Positions 51,476 to 60,299 of a stretch of 64,000 nt of DNA are shown here, piece after piece; position 1 is the stretch's first letter, and every line of letters starts with the position of its first letter. The DNA is from an uncultured Bacteroidales bacterium. GTDB taxonomy: Bacteria > Bacteroidota > Bacteroidia > Bacteroidales > Muribaculaceae. The notes below the pieces were generated by a model, which was not told where the DNA came from, made no database searches, and saw only the letters and a program-made list of their open reading frames with translations. Both the position numbers and the translations under genes were made by a program. The stretch covers positions 1-64,000 of the forward strand of contig CACYGX010000001.1 in the NCBI GenBank assembly GCA_902774055.1, written 5' to 3'.

Positions 51476-52822
51476 TTACTTGCCCTCCTTTTCTTCGTTA
51501 AAGGTTACACATGCGTCAACAAGGTCATCACAATCCTCACGGCTGTAGGTCTCGGTCACGGCGAGCAACAGGGTGTCGTCGGCAATCTTGAGACCGCACT
51601 GCAGGAATTCCTCGTTGCAGTACTCCTGCAATTCGTCGATATTGAGCTTGGTCTTCACGGCAAACTCGTTGAGGAAGGGCTTATCGGGATAAGCCATCTC
51701 AAACAGACCCGTATTTACCAGGCTCTCAGCCAGATAGTGGGCGTTGCTGTAGCTGATGGAGTTGACCTCCTTCAAGCCCTTGGCACCCATCAGACCCATG
51801 TAAACAGTGACGTACAGCGCCATCAGGCTCTGGTTGGAGCAGATGTTGCTGGTAGCCTTCTCGCGGCGGATGTGCTGCTCGCGGGCTTGCAGGGTGAGAA
51901 CGAAGGCGCGCTTGCCGTCGGCATCCTTGGTAGCACCAACAATGCGGCCCGGCATCTTGCGGATCAGTTTCTTAGTCGTGCACAGGAAGCCAACATAGGG
52001 ACCGCCATAGTTCAGGGGGATACCCAGGCTCTGGCCGTCACCAACGGCGATGTCGGCGCCCCACTCGGCGGGCGACTTCACCACGCTCAGGGCGGTGGCC
52101 ACACAGTGCATGATGAGCAGTGCCTTGTGCTCGTGGCACAAGTCGGCAATGCCGGTGTAGTCCTCGAGAATGCCATAGAAGTTGGGCGTAGCGACGATAA
52201 CGCCAGCCACATCGTCCTTCTCGAGCTCAACCTTGAGCGCATCACGGTCCATGACGCCACCCACGGCAGGAATCATGTCGATTTGCACACCCTGGTACTT
52301 GGCGTAGGTCTTCACCACGCGCAGCACATATGGGCTGATGGTCTCGCTCACCAGCACGCGGTTGCGCTTCTTGGCGTTAGAGATGGCCATCATCATAGCC
52401 TCGGCAGTGGCTGTCGTGCCGTCATACATCGAAGCGTTTGACACTTCCATGCCGGTCAACTCGGCCATCATGCTCTGGTACTCAAAAATGTATTGAAGGG
52501 TTCCCTGCGAAATCTCGGCCTGGTAGGGCGTGTAGGCGGTGAGGAACTCGCTGCGCTTCACGATGTCTTGAACGACAGCGGGGCTGTAGTGGTCGTAGTA
52601 ACCTGCACCCAGGAAGGTGTGCATGGTGACATTACCCATCCCCAGGTCGTCAAAGAAGCGGCGCACTTCAATCTCGCTCATCGACTCGGGCAGCTCATAC
52701 TCCTTCTTGAGTTGCAGCTCCTGAGGTACGTCCTGATAGAGGTCGTCCAGTGACTTGACGCCAGCTGTCTTGAGCATGGCTTCCATCTCCTCACTGGTGT
52801 GCGGATAAAATTTATAACTCAT
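51476..52822 (-). CDS. gcvPA: Glycine dehydrogenase (decarboxylating) subunit 1
   Basis: This 448-residue partner of GcvPB lacks the PLP lysine but completes the active site. It begins MSYKFYPHTSEEMEAML and contains FLGAGYYDHYSPAVV, PYQAEISQGTLQYIFEYQ and the fold-I stretch VGDGQSLGIPLNYGGPYVGFL. It lies 47 bp after gcvH and 3 bp before gcvPB. Confidence 0.94.
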   Translation of the reverse strand: MSYKFYPHTSEEMEAMLKTAGVKSLDDLYQDVPQELQLKKEYELPESMSEIEVRRFFDDLGMGNVTMHTFLGAGYYDHYSPAVVQDIVKRSEFLTAYTPYQAEISQGTLQYIFEYQSMMAELTGMEVSNASMYDGTTATAEAMMMAISNAKKRNRVLVSETISPYVLRVVKTYAKYQGVQIDMIPAVGGVMDRDALKVELEKDDVAGVIVATPNFYGILEDYTGIADLCHEHKALLIMHCVATALSVVKSPAEWGADIAVGDGQSLGIPLNYGGPYVGFLCTTKKLIRKMPGRIVGATKDADGKRAFVLTLQAREQHIRREKATSNICSNQSLMALYVTVYMGLMGAKGLKEVNSISYSNAHYLAESLVNTGLFEMAYPDKPFLNEFAVKTKLNIDELQEYCNEEFLQCGLKIADDTLLLAVTETYSREDCDDLVDACVTFNEEKEGK

Positions 52823-52869
52823 TACTGGTTGGTAAATGATATCTTGTGTTAAATGTGGTAAATCCAGAA

Positions 52870-53250
52870 TTACTCGCCAATCATGTCCTTGTAGGCAGCT
52901 GCATCCATCAGGTTGTCGAGCTCGCTCTTGTCGCTCAACTCAACCTTGATGATCCAGTTCTCAAAGGCGTCCTTGTTGATCAGGCCGGGCTCGTCCTCGA
53001 GGGCTTCGTTCACCTCGACAACGGTGCCGCTAACGGGTGACATCAGGTCGCTGGCAGCCTTTACGCTCTCTACAGCGCCAAAGTCCTCACCTGCGGTTAC
53101 CTCATCGTCAACCTCGGGCATGTCCACATATACCACGTTGCCCAGCTCGTGCTGTGCATAGTCGGTGATGCCAATAAAACCGAAGTCGCCTTCTACCTTT
53201 ACATACTCATGTGACTCGCTGTAATAGAGTCCGTCGATAATCTTACTCAT
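52870..53250 (-). CDS. gcvH: Glycine cleavage system H protein
   Basis: GcvH carries the aminomethyl group on a lipoyl lysine. The 126-residue protein has the lipoylation site K64 in AVESVKAASDLMSP and the conserved HEYVKVEGDFGFIGITDYAQ. The upstream lplA gene of the same operon is probably what attaches its lipoate. Confidence 0.95.
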   Translation of the reverse strand: MSKIIDGLYYSESHEYVKVEGDFGFIGITDYAQHELGNVVYVDMPEVDDEVTAGEDFGAVESVKAASDLMSPVSGTVVEVNEALEDEPGLINKDAFENWIIKVELSDKSELDNLMDAAAYKDMIGE

Positions 53251-53312
53251 TGTGTTATAAATAATTAATTAGTTAATATGATGTTTTGCTGTTAATAATT
53301 TTCAATTGCTGT

Positions 53313-53345
53313 CTAGATGGTCTAGATATTCTAGATTATCTAGAA
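53313..53345. repeat. 9-bp tandem repeat (CTAGATATT-type), second locus
   Basis: CTAGA recurs at 53313, 53322, 53331 and 53340 with the same 9-bp period as the array at 10311-10361. It lies between gcvT and gcvH, ending 5 bp from the gcvT stop. Confidence 0.85.
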
Positions 53346-53349
53346 GAAA

Positions 53350-54447
53350 CTACTTTTTGTAGTTGGGCGTATAGAAGCGTTTCTTGACCACGGTTGCGGG
53401 GAACACTTTCTTGCGGATGCGCACGCTCAACGTGTTGCCAAGGGCGCCGACGGCACGGTCAACCAGTGCAAAGGCCACGCTCTTGTCCAGCGTGATGCTG
53501 TGATAGCCGGTGGTGATGTAGCCCACGACGTTCTCGCCATCGAGAACCTCATAGCCGTGGCGGGGAATAGCCTTGCCTTCGAGCTCGAGGCCCACGAGTT
53601 TCTTGGGTGTTCCCTCGGCCTTCTGCTGGGCGCAGGCATCGCGGCCAATGAAGCCGCCTTCCTTGTCGAGTTTCACAAACATGCCAAAGGTGGCGGCGAT
53701 GGGCGAAATCTCGGCGGTCAGCTCGTCGCCATACAGGGGCAGACCAGCCTCAAAGCGCAACGTGTCACGGCAACCCAGGCCGCAGGGCTGTACGCCGGCT
53801 TCCATGAGCATATCCCACATCTTGCAGATGATAGCGGGGTCGGCATATACCTCAAAGCCGTCCTCGCCGGTGTAACCAGTGCGGCTCACGATGATGGTCT
53901 TGCCGTCATATTCCATCTTCTTGAAGGTGTAGAACGTCAGGTCGGTGGTGTCGATGCCCAGCACGGCAGCCATGGTCTTCTCGGCATCGGGACCCTGAAC
54001 GGCGATCTGGCCGTAGAGCGCACTCTGGTGGTCAACTTTCACGTCAAAGTTCTTGGCCTGTTCCATGATCCATGCCACGTCCTTGTCGATGTTGGCGGCA
54101 TTGATGACCAGGAAGTAGTCGTTGTCGTCAACGCGGTAAACCAGCAGGTCGTCAACGGTTCCTCCGTCGGGATACAGCATCATGCCGTACAGGATCTGGC
54201 CGGCCTTGATGGCGTTGATGTCATTGGTGAAAATGTAGTTGGTGAACTTGGCGGCATCGGGACCGGTGATTTCTACCTCGCCCATGTGCGATACGTCAAA
54301 AACACCCACCTTTTGGCGAACAGCATTGTGCTCGGTGGTGATATCTACATACTGGATTGGCATGTCGTAACCAGCAAAGGGGGACATGAGAGCGCCTTGC
54401 GCCACGTGCCTGTCATGCAGACAGGTAACTTTGATTTCTTCAGTCAC
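53350..54447 (-). CDS. gcvT: Aminomethyltransferase (glycine cleavage T protein)
   Basis: GcvT releases ammonia and transfers the methylene group to tetrahydrofolate. The 365-residue protein shows the family's folate-binding pattern: GAFDVSHMGE-like GVFDVSHMGEVEITG, MMLYPDGGTVDDLLVYR, the catalytic region QGPDAEKTM and SRTGYTGEDGFEVY, and RDTLRFEAGLPLYG. It lies 16 bp after lplA and 99 bp before gcvH, with the 9-bp repeat in between. Confidence 0.95.
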   Translation of the reverse strand: MTEEIKVTCLHDRHVAQGALMSPFAGYDMPIQYVDITTEHNAVRQKVGVFDVSHMGEVEITGPDAAKFTNYIFTNDINAIKAGQILYGMMLYPDGGTVDDLLVYRVDDNDYFLVINAANIDKDVAWIMEQAKNFDVKVDHQSALYGQIAVQGPDAEKTMAAVLGIDTTDLTFYTFKKMEYDGKTIIVSRTGYTGEDGFEVYADPAIICKMWDMLMEAGVQPCGLGCRDTLRFEAGLPLYGDELTAEISPIAATFGMFVKLDKEGGFIGRDACAQQKAEGTPKKLVGLELEGKAIPRHGYEVLDGENVVGYITTGYHSITLDKSVAFALVDRAVGALGNTLSVRIRKKVFPATVVKKRFYTPNYKK

Positions 54448-54463
54448 GGTTTAAAATGGTTTT

Positions 54464-55444
54464 TTAATTGGTTAATAGTGTTATTAATTGTTCGTTTGAT
54501 AAATTCAGTATCCATTGGCCCACATCACAGCCGGCAAGGGCTGCACGCAATGTGTTGGTATCAAGTTTTGCCCCACGCAGTTTGTCGAGCAGCAGGTCGG
54601 AGGCGTTCTCGCGCAATGGCAGGAAGTCGCCTTTCAGTCTCAAGTCCTGAATCATGCCGTGCTTGAGCTCCACGCTGGCGTGGATGCTGCCCACGCCCTC
54701 GATGCGACCGCCGCGCTCAACCTCGCATTGCGGGTCGTTGCCCCACAGGAACGATGGCTCGAGATAGGGCAGGGTGAGCTTCTCAATCTCGGCGACATCA
54801 TCGGCCGTGAGTTTGATCTCTCCGTCACACAGCGACTCGCGCACGTGACGCTTGAACGTCTCGATGTCCATCGACAGGTGCTCGCTCAGCGTCGTGATGT
54901 GGTTGCGCACCGACTCCACCCCCTTGCTCGACAGCTTCTCACGCGAGGGCGTGATGGCATTGAGCATGTGCTCCATGTTGGTGTCAAACAGCATGGTCCC
55001 GTGCACGATGCTGCGGCCGGGAATGTGGTAGAACGCGTTGCCGCTCACCTTGAGCCCGTCAATGAGCACGTCATTGCGGTCGCTGGCGCTGGCGTTGAGT
55101 CCCAGACCCTGTAGCATCGTTGCCACAGCACTGGTGTAGCGGGAAAAGGTCGTCTGCACTTCGTCGCTACGGGTGATATAGCTAAACATGATGTTGTCCT
55201 GGTCGGCATACACACAGCCACCACCGCTGCGACGACGATAAAAGGCGATGCCGTGTTCGCGGCAATATTCCACGTTCACCTCATTGGCAATCAGTTGGTT
55301 GCGACCAAAGATGACCGTCGGCTCCACCTGCCACTGGAAGAAGATGTCATCCTCTCCAATAATGCGTGCAGCAAACTCCTCCATCGCTAGATAAAACGGG
55401 AGGATGCGTGTCGCGTTGTCAGGCAGACTTAGGTATTTCATCAT
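54464..55444 (-). CDS. lplA: Lipoate--protein ligase
   Basis: This 326-residue enzyme has the LplA catalytic domain with RRSGGGCVYADQDNIMFS, KVSGNAFYHIPGRSIVHGTMLFD (lipoyl-AMP-binding lysine in GLKVSGNAF) and the accessory C-terminal domain. It attaches free lipoate or lipoyl-AMP to acceptor proteins, here most probably GcvH. The start MMKYLS has two adjacent ATGs. It is the first gene of the operon, so lipoylation and glycine cleavage are expressed together. Confidence 0.9.
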   Translation of the reverse strand: MMKYLSLPDNATRILPFYLAMEEFAARIIGEDDIFFQWQVEPTVIFGRNQLIANEVNVEYCREHGIAFYRRRSGGGCVYADQDNIMFSYITRSDEVQTTFSRYTSAVATMLQGLGLNASASDRNDVLIDGLKVSGNAFYHIPGRSIVHGTMLFDTNMEHMLNAITPSREKLSSKGVESVRNHITTLSEHLSMDIETFKRHVRESLCDGEIKLTADDVAEIEKLTLPYLEPSFLWGNDPQCEVERGGRIEGVGSIHASVELKHGMIQDLRLKGDFLPLRENASDLLLDKLRGAKLDTNTLRAALAGCDVGQWILNLSNEQLITLLTN

Positions 55445-55462
55445 GTCTATCTAAACTAACCA

Positions 55463-55470
55463 CAAAAGTA
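55463..55470 (-). promoter_or_regulatory. Promoter element of the gcv operon
   Basis: The minus strand reads TACTTTTG here, a good -7 element 18 bp upstream of the lplA start. No clear TTTG sits at the expected distance, and no glycine-riboswitch structure was recognised in the short leader. Confidence 0.45.
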
Positions 55471-55544
55471 AGATAAATTCTCCACATGATGAAATAATAA
55501 ATAAAATATTTATTAAAACCCCGTTTTTCGACTCTCGTGGGCGC

Positions 55545-55576
55545 AAAAACAAGCGGCCACCTGCAAGGGTGACCGC
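55545..55576 (-). terminator. Terminator of the porin gene
   Basis: On the minus strand GCGGTCACC (complement of 55568-55576) pairs with GGTGGCCGC (complement of 55553-55561) and is followed by TTGTTTTTG, about 40 bp beyond the porin stop. Confidence 0.8.
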
Positions 55577-55614
55577 GATGATGGGTTTTAACATCTATTT
55601 AATGTGGCGCTGCA

Positions 55615-56826
55615 TCAATAGCACTTGATGCGGTACATGAAGCCGAGTTCCACTTGGTTGGTGTTATAGTCCTTGAGGCCACAGTACTTGTTGAAGTCAT
55701 ACATGTGTCCCAGGTAGGCCAGGAATACGCGGAAGTCGTGCTTGGGCACAGGCCAGTACTCTATGCTCCCGAGGTAACCGATAGATTTGCGGTAATTGTG
55801 CAGGTCCTCGATCTTGGCGATGCTGGTGGTCTCATAGGTCCCCTTGAGCATCAGGTTCCACTTGGGGGCAAACTGCCAGTTCATCTTGGCGATGAAGGTG
55901 TGGCTGTGCACTTTGCCCAGGTGGGTCGAGCCGGGGGCAATCATGTCCTGCAGGTCATGGGTCGCATAGTGCAGCCTGTCAACGTCGTCCCACTCGCCAA
56001 AGTAGTCGAAGTACAATTGGTAGTTCGTCAGATTCAGTCGCTGTCCCAGCGTGATCATGCGGCTGTATTTGTGCTTGGCTTGGGTCTGCAATCCCCACGC
56101 CCAGCGGGTCTGCAACTGGTCGTGCAGGAAGTTGCCGTTCCAGTTCAGGATATAGGTGAAGGGTGCGCGGCTGCGGCTCAACTTCTCGGGTCTCTGCAGG
56201 TCATTGGTGACAATCTGCGGGTCCTCGCCCAGGTCCTCGGTGAAAGTGCCGTTGTAGCTGTTGGTCATCTGGAAGGCGACTTCCTGGGTCGGGGTGGGGT
56301 GGTAACTCACCATGGCGCCGGCCATGAAGATGTCCATCATGTCGATCAGGTCGCTGTAGCGGTAGATTTCCATCGGGTTCTGGTCATACTCAAAGCCGCC
56401 CCATATCTGGCACAGCTTTCCGGCGGCGATATCGACCTTGCTGCTGGGACGATAACCCACCATCATGATGTCGGTGGCTTTGGCAAAGCGGTCCAGGCCC
56501 TTGGCGGTCTGGCTGCTGTTGAAGCGATGGCGAATGCGATAGAACACCTTGGGCGTGATGTCACCCTTGATGTCAAGACGCAGGTCGCGGCACATGAAGC
56601 GTGAGTCCCACTCGCCGTGGTTGGCATCGTCGGCGGCAAAGCTTGATGCGAAATTAATGTGGAAGTTAAAGGCATCAGTCTTCTTCTCCAGGTTGAAGAT
56701 GCGTTCGGCAAGCGACTCGGTGTCATCATTCTCGTCACCGCCCATGCGGGTGTTGTTGCCTTGAGCCATGGCGTTGATACTCAACAGACTAGCAAACAAG
56801 ATAAGTAGTAGTGGTTTTCTCTTCAT
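55615..56826 (-). CDS. Outer-membrane porin (OprO/OprP-like)
   Basis: This 403-residue protein has a signal peptide (MKRKPLLLILFASLLSINAMAQ), a short acidic segment with coiled-coil character (ESLAERIFNLEKKTDAF) as in phosphate-selective porins, and a barrel of about 16 predicted strands ending FMYRIKCY. I start at 56826, where the signal peptide begins; the open frame continues 13 codons further. The ion or solute passed is not evident, and phosphate is only a family analogy. It has its own promoter and terminator, so it is a single-gene unit. Confidence 0.8.
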   Translation of the reverse strand: MKRKPLLLILFASLLSINAMAQGNNTRMGGDENDDTESLAERIFNLEKKTDAFNFHINFASSFAADDANHGEWDSRFMCRDLRLDIKGDITPKVFYRIRHRFNSSQTAKGLDRFAKATDIMMVGYRPSSKVDIAAGKLCQIWGGFEYDQNPMEIYRYSDLIDMMDIFMAGAMVSYHPTPTQEVAFQMTNSYNGTFTEDLGEDPQIVTNDLQRPEKLSRSRAPFTYILNWNGNFLHDQLQTRWAWGLQTQAKHKYSRMITLGQRLNLTNYQLYFDYFGEWDDVDRLHYATHDLQDMIAPGSTHLGKVHSHTFIAKMNWQFAPKWNLMLKGTYETTSIAKIEDLHNYRKSIGYLGSIEYWPVPKHDFRVFLAYLGHMYDFNKYCGLKDYNTNQVELGFMYRIKCY

Positions 56827-56862
56827 TACAGTTTTCGTGATACAAGTTTTTAATTTTGGCTG

Positions 56863-56894
56863 CAAAATTACACCATATTGCCCCCACCACCAAA
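56863..56894 (-). promoter_or_regulatory. Porin gene promoter
   Basis: Read on the minus strand: TTTG (complement of 56891-56894), a 20-bp spacer and TAATTTTG (complement of 56863-56870), 36 bp upstream of the porin start. Confidence 0.7.
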
Positions 56895-57014
56895 CAATTC
56901 CCCCTTGTTTTGGTTAAAATCGCCATATTTTACTCGTTTTGCAAAAATGCTGGATTTTTTCGGAAAAATGAGTAATTTTGTAGTTCCAAAACAATAATAT
57001 CACATTATAGAAAC

Positions 57015-57812
57015 ATGCCTAACAACAGTAGAGAGAAGAAACTGGAGGCCTTCGGGCGTCTGCTCGACATTCTGGACGAGCTGCGCGTGAAGTGCCCGTG
57101 GGACCGCAAGCAGACTAACGAGAGCCTGCGTCCCAACACCATCGAGGAAACCATGGAACTTGCCGACGCCATCATGGCCGACGACGACAATACCATCCGC
57201 AAGGAGTTGGGCGACGTGCTGTTGCACATCGTTTTTTACGCCAAAATTGGCGACGAAAAGGGCAAATTTGATATCGCTGACGTGTGCGACGCCCTCTGTG
57301 ACAAGCTGGTGTATCGCCATCCACACGTCTTCGGCGAGGAAAAGGCCGACACGGCAGCCCAGGTGCTCAAGAATTGGGAATTGATTAAAATGAGCGAGAA
57401 AGACGGTAACAAGATGGTGCTCAGCGGGGTGCCTCGCAGCCTGCCGTCGCTCATCAAGGCCGAGCGTGTTCAGGAAAAGGCCGCTAACGTCGGCTTTGAT
57501 TGGCAGCAGCGCGAGGACGTATGGGAAAAGGTCCGCGAGGAGTTCAACGAGGTGGAGGCCGAGCTGAAGAAGGGCAGTGATGTGGACCGTGAGAAGGAAT
57601 TTGGTGACTTGTTCTTCTCGCTGATTAACGCTGCGCGACTCTACGACGTGCGACCCGATAACGCTCTGGAGAGAACCAACCGCAAGTTCATCGCCCGCTT
57701 CAACTACATCGAGCAGAAGGCCAACGAGCAAGGCCGCCACGTCAATGAGTTGACTTTGGCCGAGATGGATGCCCTATGGAACGAAGCAAAATCGCAGAAA
57801 CTCGGCGAATAA
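57015..57812 (+). CDS. mazG: Nucleoside triphosphate pyrophosphohydrolase MazG
   Basis: MazG hydrolyses NTPs to NMP and PPi. The 265-residue protein has two MazG domains. The first includes LRVKCPWDRKQTNESLRPNTIEE with the metal-binding ELADAIMADDDN and ELGDVLLHIVF. The second includes EEFNEVEAEL and EFGDLFFSLINAARL. It precedes topB by 83 bp. A TAATTTTG at 56973-56980 may be its -7 element. Confidence 0.93.
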   Translation: MPNNSREKKLEAFGRLLDILDELRVKCPWDRKQTNESLRPNTIEETMELADAIMADDDNTIRKELGDVLLHIVFYAKIGDEKGKFDIADVCDALCDKLVYRHPHVFGEEKADTAAQVLKNWELIKMSEKDGNKMVLSGVPRSLPSLIKAERVQEKAANVGFDWQQREDVWEKVREEFNEVEAELKKGSDVDREKEFGDLFFSLINAARLYDVRPDNALERTNRKFIARFNYIEQKANEQGRHVNELTLAEMDALWNEAKSQKLGE

Positions 57813-57823
57813 GCATCCATTCT

Positions 57824-57842
57824 CTAAAGTAAAACTTTAAAA
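57824..57842. repeat. 19-bp dispersed repeat, copy 1
   Basis: CTAAAGTAAAACTTTAAAA occurs here, 11 bp after the mazG stop, and again exactly at 60364-60382. The core AAAGTAAAACTTT is an inverted repeat. Confidence 0.75.
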
Positions 57843-57858
57843 TAAAAAAGCGGTCCAA

Positions 57859-57890
57859 CTATTAACTATTATCTATTAACTATTAACTAA
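57859..57890. repeat. 7-bp tandem repeat (CTATTAA) x4
   Basis: CTATTAA at 57859, CTATTAT at 57866, CTATTAA at 57873 and 57880, then CTAAAAG. The array ends 5 bp before the topB ATG, so copy number would change the leader immediately next to the ribosome-binding region. Confidence 0.85.
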
Positions 57891-57895
57891 AAGAA

Positions 57896-59989
57896 ATGAA
57901 GGTTTGCGTTACTGAGAAACCCAGTGTGGCACGTGACATCGCCCGCTTGCTTGGTGCCAACGACAGGCACGAAGGCTACTTCGAGGGCAATGGCTATCAG
58001 GTGACGTGGACCTTTGGACACCTGTGTGAGCTCAAGGAGCCTAACGACTATACCGATCAGTGGAAGCGGTGGAGTCTTGGACAGCTGCCCATGATACCGC
58101 AACGCTTTGGTATTAAGCTAAAAGACGATAAAGGTATCGAGCAACAGTTTAACGTGATAAAAAGCCTGATTGCCGCTGCCGATGAGGTCATCAACTGTGG
58201 TGATGCTGGCCAGGAGGGAGAGCTTATCCAGCGATGGGTGTACCAGAAGGCGGGCTGCGACAAACCCGTCAAACGCCTGTGGATCTCGTCGCTGACCGAC
58301 GAGAGCATCCGCAAGGGCTTCAATGAGTTGAAGGATTCAAAAGAATTTGATAATCTGTACTTTGCAGGCTTGTCGCGTGCCATCGGAGACTGGATCCTCG
58401 GCATGAATGCCACGCGACTCTATACCCTGAAGTACTCGCGCTCGCGCGATGTGCTCTCGGTGGGGCGTGTCCAGACGCCCACATTGGCCATGATTGTGGC
58501 CCGCAAGCGCGAAATCGATAATTTTGTCCCTGAGAACTACTGGGAATTGAAGACCAAGTACCGTGGGGTGACCTTTAACAGCACCCGTGGACGCTTCAAG
58601 ACTGAGGGCGAAGCAAGTGATATTGTTGAGATAATCAAGCAGTTACCGCTTGAGGTTACCTCGGTTGAGACCAAGAAGGGGCGTGAGGCGCCGCCGCGCC
58701 TGTTCGACCTCACGAGCCTGCAGGTGGAATGCAACAAGAAATTCGGCATGTCGGCCGATGAGGCGCTCAAGATCATCCAGTCACTCTATGAGAAAAAGGC
58801 GACAACCTATCCCCGAGTAGATACGACCTACCTGAGCGACGACATCTATCCCCAGATCCCCGGCATCATGCAGGCGATGGTGCCTTATGCTAACCTGACG
58901 GCTCCGGTGCTGGCGTTGAGCAAGTTGCCCAAGAGCAAAAAGGTGTTTGACAACAGCAAGGTGACTGACCACCATGCCATCATTCCCACTAATGTCAATC
59001 CCGCTACCGTGGCGATGACCCCCGACGAGAAGCGCGTCTATCATCTGATTGCCATCCGCTTTATTGCGGCCTTTTATCCTGATTGTGAGTTTAATACGAC
59101 GACAGTCATGGCGCAGGTGGGCGAATATGGCTTCAAGGCGACGGGAAAGGAAATCCTCAAGCCGGGTTGGCGTGACCTTTATAACAAGCCTGGAGATAAG
59201 AATAACGAGGAAGAAGCTAGGGAAAAGGCTGATGATGAGGACAATGGTGTGATGCCGCACTTCGAGAAAGGGGAGAGCGGCCCCCATGAGCCCTCGGTGC
59301 TCAAGCGCACCACGCAGCCCCCGAAGCCGTACACCGAAGGCACCTTGCTGCGGGCTATGGAGACGGCAGGCAAAACTGTTGACGACGAGGAACTTCGCGA
59401 TGCGATGAAGGAGAATGGCATCGGGCGGCCGTCAACGCGTGCGGCTATCATCGAGACCTTGTTCAAGCGTCGCTACATCCGCAAGGAGCGTAAGAGCCTG
59501 ACTCCTACCGAGGCCGGCATACAACTCATAGATACAATCCATGAACCATTACTTAAAAGTGCTGCGCTTACTGGGTTGTGGGAGAAAAAGTTGCGAGAAA
59601 TTGAACGAGGAGAATACAGTGCAGCCCAATTTATTGCTGAACTGAAGCAGATGATTGGAGAAATCGTGCTGAACGTCTTGCGTGACAATAATAATGGAAG
59701 CATCGCGGTCGAGCAGGGCAAACCAGCTAAACCTAAGTCGCCTGCAGCGGCTGGCGGGGAAGAAAAGCCCAAAAAGCAGCGTGCACCGCGCTTGAAGAGT
59801 ATTGAGGATATCCCTTGTCCCGTGTGCGGGAGGGGCCATCTGGTCAAGGGCAAGACAGCCTATGGATGCAGTGAGTACAGGAACGGCTGCCACACGATCT
59901 TGCCCTTTGAGGAATACCCGGCTGACTTGACGCCGGCCAAGTTGTCGCGATTGGTGAAAAAGAATTTTAAGGCGCAACGTGATGAATGA
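57896..59989 (+). CDS. topB: DNA topoisomerase III
   Basis: This type IA topoisomerase decatenates DNA by single-strand passage. The 697-residue protein starts MKVCVTEKPSVARDIARLLG with the Toprim domain (acidic triad in INCGDAGQEGELI). SRDVLSVGRVQTPTLAMI and the active-site Tyr (Y305 in TTYPRVDTTYLS) follow. After a Lys/Pro-rich linker a C-terminal zinc-finger-like domain holds IPCPVCGRGHLVKGKTAYGC. It follows mazG and is preceded by the CTATTAA array. The next small gene overlaps its end by 8 bp. Confidence 0.95.
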   Translation: MKVCVTEKPSVARDIARLLGANDRHEGYFEGNGYQVTWTFGHLCELKEPNDYTDQWKRWSLGQLPMIPQRFGIKLKDDKGIEQQFNVIKSLIAAADEVINCGDAGQEGELIQRWVYQKAGCDKPVKRLWISSLTDESIRKGFNELKDSKEFDNLYFAGLSRAIGDWILGMNATRLYTLKYSRSRDVLSVGRVQTPTLAMIVARKREIDNFVPENYWELKTKYRGVTFNSTRGRFKTEGEASDIVEIIKQLPLEVTSVETKKGREAPPRLFDLTSLQVECNKKFGMSADEALKIIQSLYEKKATTYPRVDTTYLSDDIYPQIPGIMQAMVPYANLTAPVLALSKLPKSKKVFDNSKVTDHHAIIPTNVNPATVAMTPDEKRVYHLIAIRFIAAFYPDCEFNTTTVMAQVGEYGFKATGKEILKPGWRDLYNKPGDKNNEEEAREKADDEDNGVMPHFEKGESGPHEPSVLKRTTQPPKPYTEGTLLRAMETAGKTVDDEELRDAMKENGIGRPSTRAAIIETLFKRRYIRKERKSLTPTEAGIQLIDTIHEPLLKSAALTGLWEKKLREIERGEYSAAQFIAELKQMIGEIVLNVLRDNNNGSIAVEQGKPAKPKSPAAAGGEEKPKKQRAPRLKSIEDIPCPVCGRGHLVKGKTAYGCSEYRNGCHTILPFEEYPADLTPAKLSRLVKKNFKAQRDE

Positions 59990-60167
59990 TGTGGTTCAAT
60001 ATGTGCTTGCCGCTGTAATCGTCACAGCTGCAGTGGCCGCCGTGGTGCGGGCGATTGTGCTCACTGTCAAGGGGCAGCGCACGGCATTGACGGCGTGTGC
60101 TGGGTGTAAATTAAAAGACGTGTGCCAGAAGCCCGAGAAAAATTCTATGAAAAAAATGTGCCGATAA
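59982..60167 (+). CDS. Small single-pass membrane protein with Cys-rich tail
   Basis: This 61-residue protein has one hydrophobic helix (about 5-30, VQYVLAAVIVTAAVAAVVRAIVL) and a basic tail with four cysteines (ACAGCKLKDVCQKPEKNSMKKMC). The CxxC-x5-C pattern after a membrane helix resembles the FeoB-associated Cys-rich membrane proteins, but no feo gene is near. The start is the ATG at 59982, which overlaps the topB end by 8 bp and so suggests translational coupling. A GTG one codon earlier is also possible. Function unknown. Confidence 0.65.
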   Translation: MNDVVQYVLAAVIVTAAVAAVVRAIVLTVKGQRTALTACAGCKLKDVCQKPEKNSMKKMCR

Positions 60168-60168
60168 A

Positions 60169-60200
60169 GTTGCACAGGTCAAAAAATCGCAGTAATTTTG
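60169..60200 (+). promoter_or_regulatory. tRNA-Cys promoter
   Basis: GTTG (60169-60172), a 20-bp spacer and TAATTTTG (60193-60200). The -7 region and the preceding CAAAAAATnGCAG are almost identical to the tRNA-Glu promoter at 28951-28971. Confidence 0.75.
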
Positions 60201-60217
60201 CACCGCAAATCACAAAA

Positions 60218-60289
60218 GGTCGCTTGGATGAGTGGTTTAGTCATCGGTCTGCAAAACCGGGCACAGCGGTTCGAATCCGCTAGCGACCT
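60218..60289 (+). tRNA. tRNA-Cys (anticodon GCA)
   Basis: A 72-nt cloverleaf: acceptor GGTCGCT pairs perfectly with AGCGACC, anticodon loop CTGCAAA (GCA) sits on the stem TCGGT/ACCGG, the T arm contains GCGG-TTCGAAT-CCGC, and the discriminator is T, as is usual for tRNA-Cys. No CCA is encoded. Confidence 0.95.
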
Positions 60290-60299
60290 CTTTAAAAAG

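Noticed and set aside
49987-54666. Long plus-strand open frames (353, 433 and 388 codons) opposite the gcv genes
   Set aside because: These are antisense shadows of strongly coding minus-strand genes. The translations are rich in V, G, H and Q without domains.
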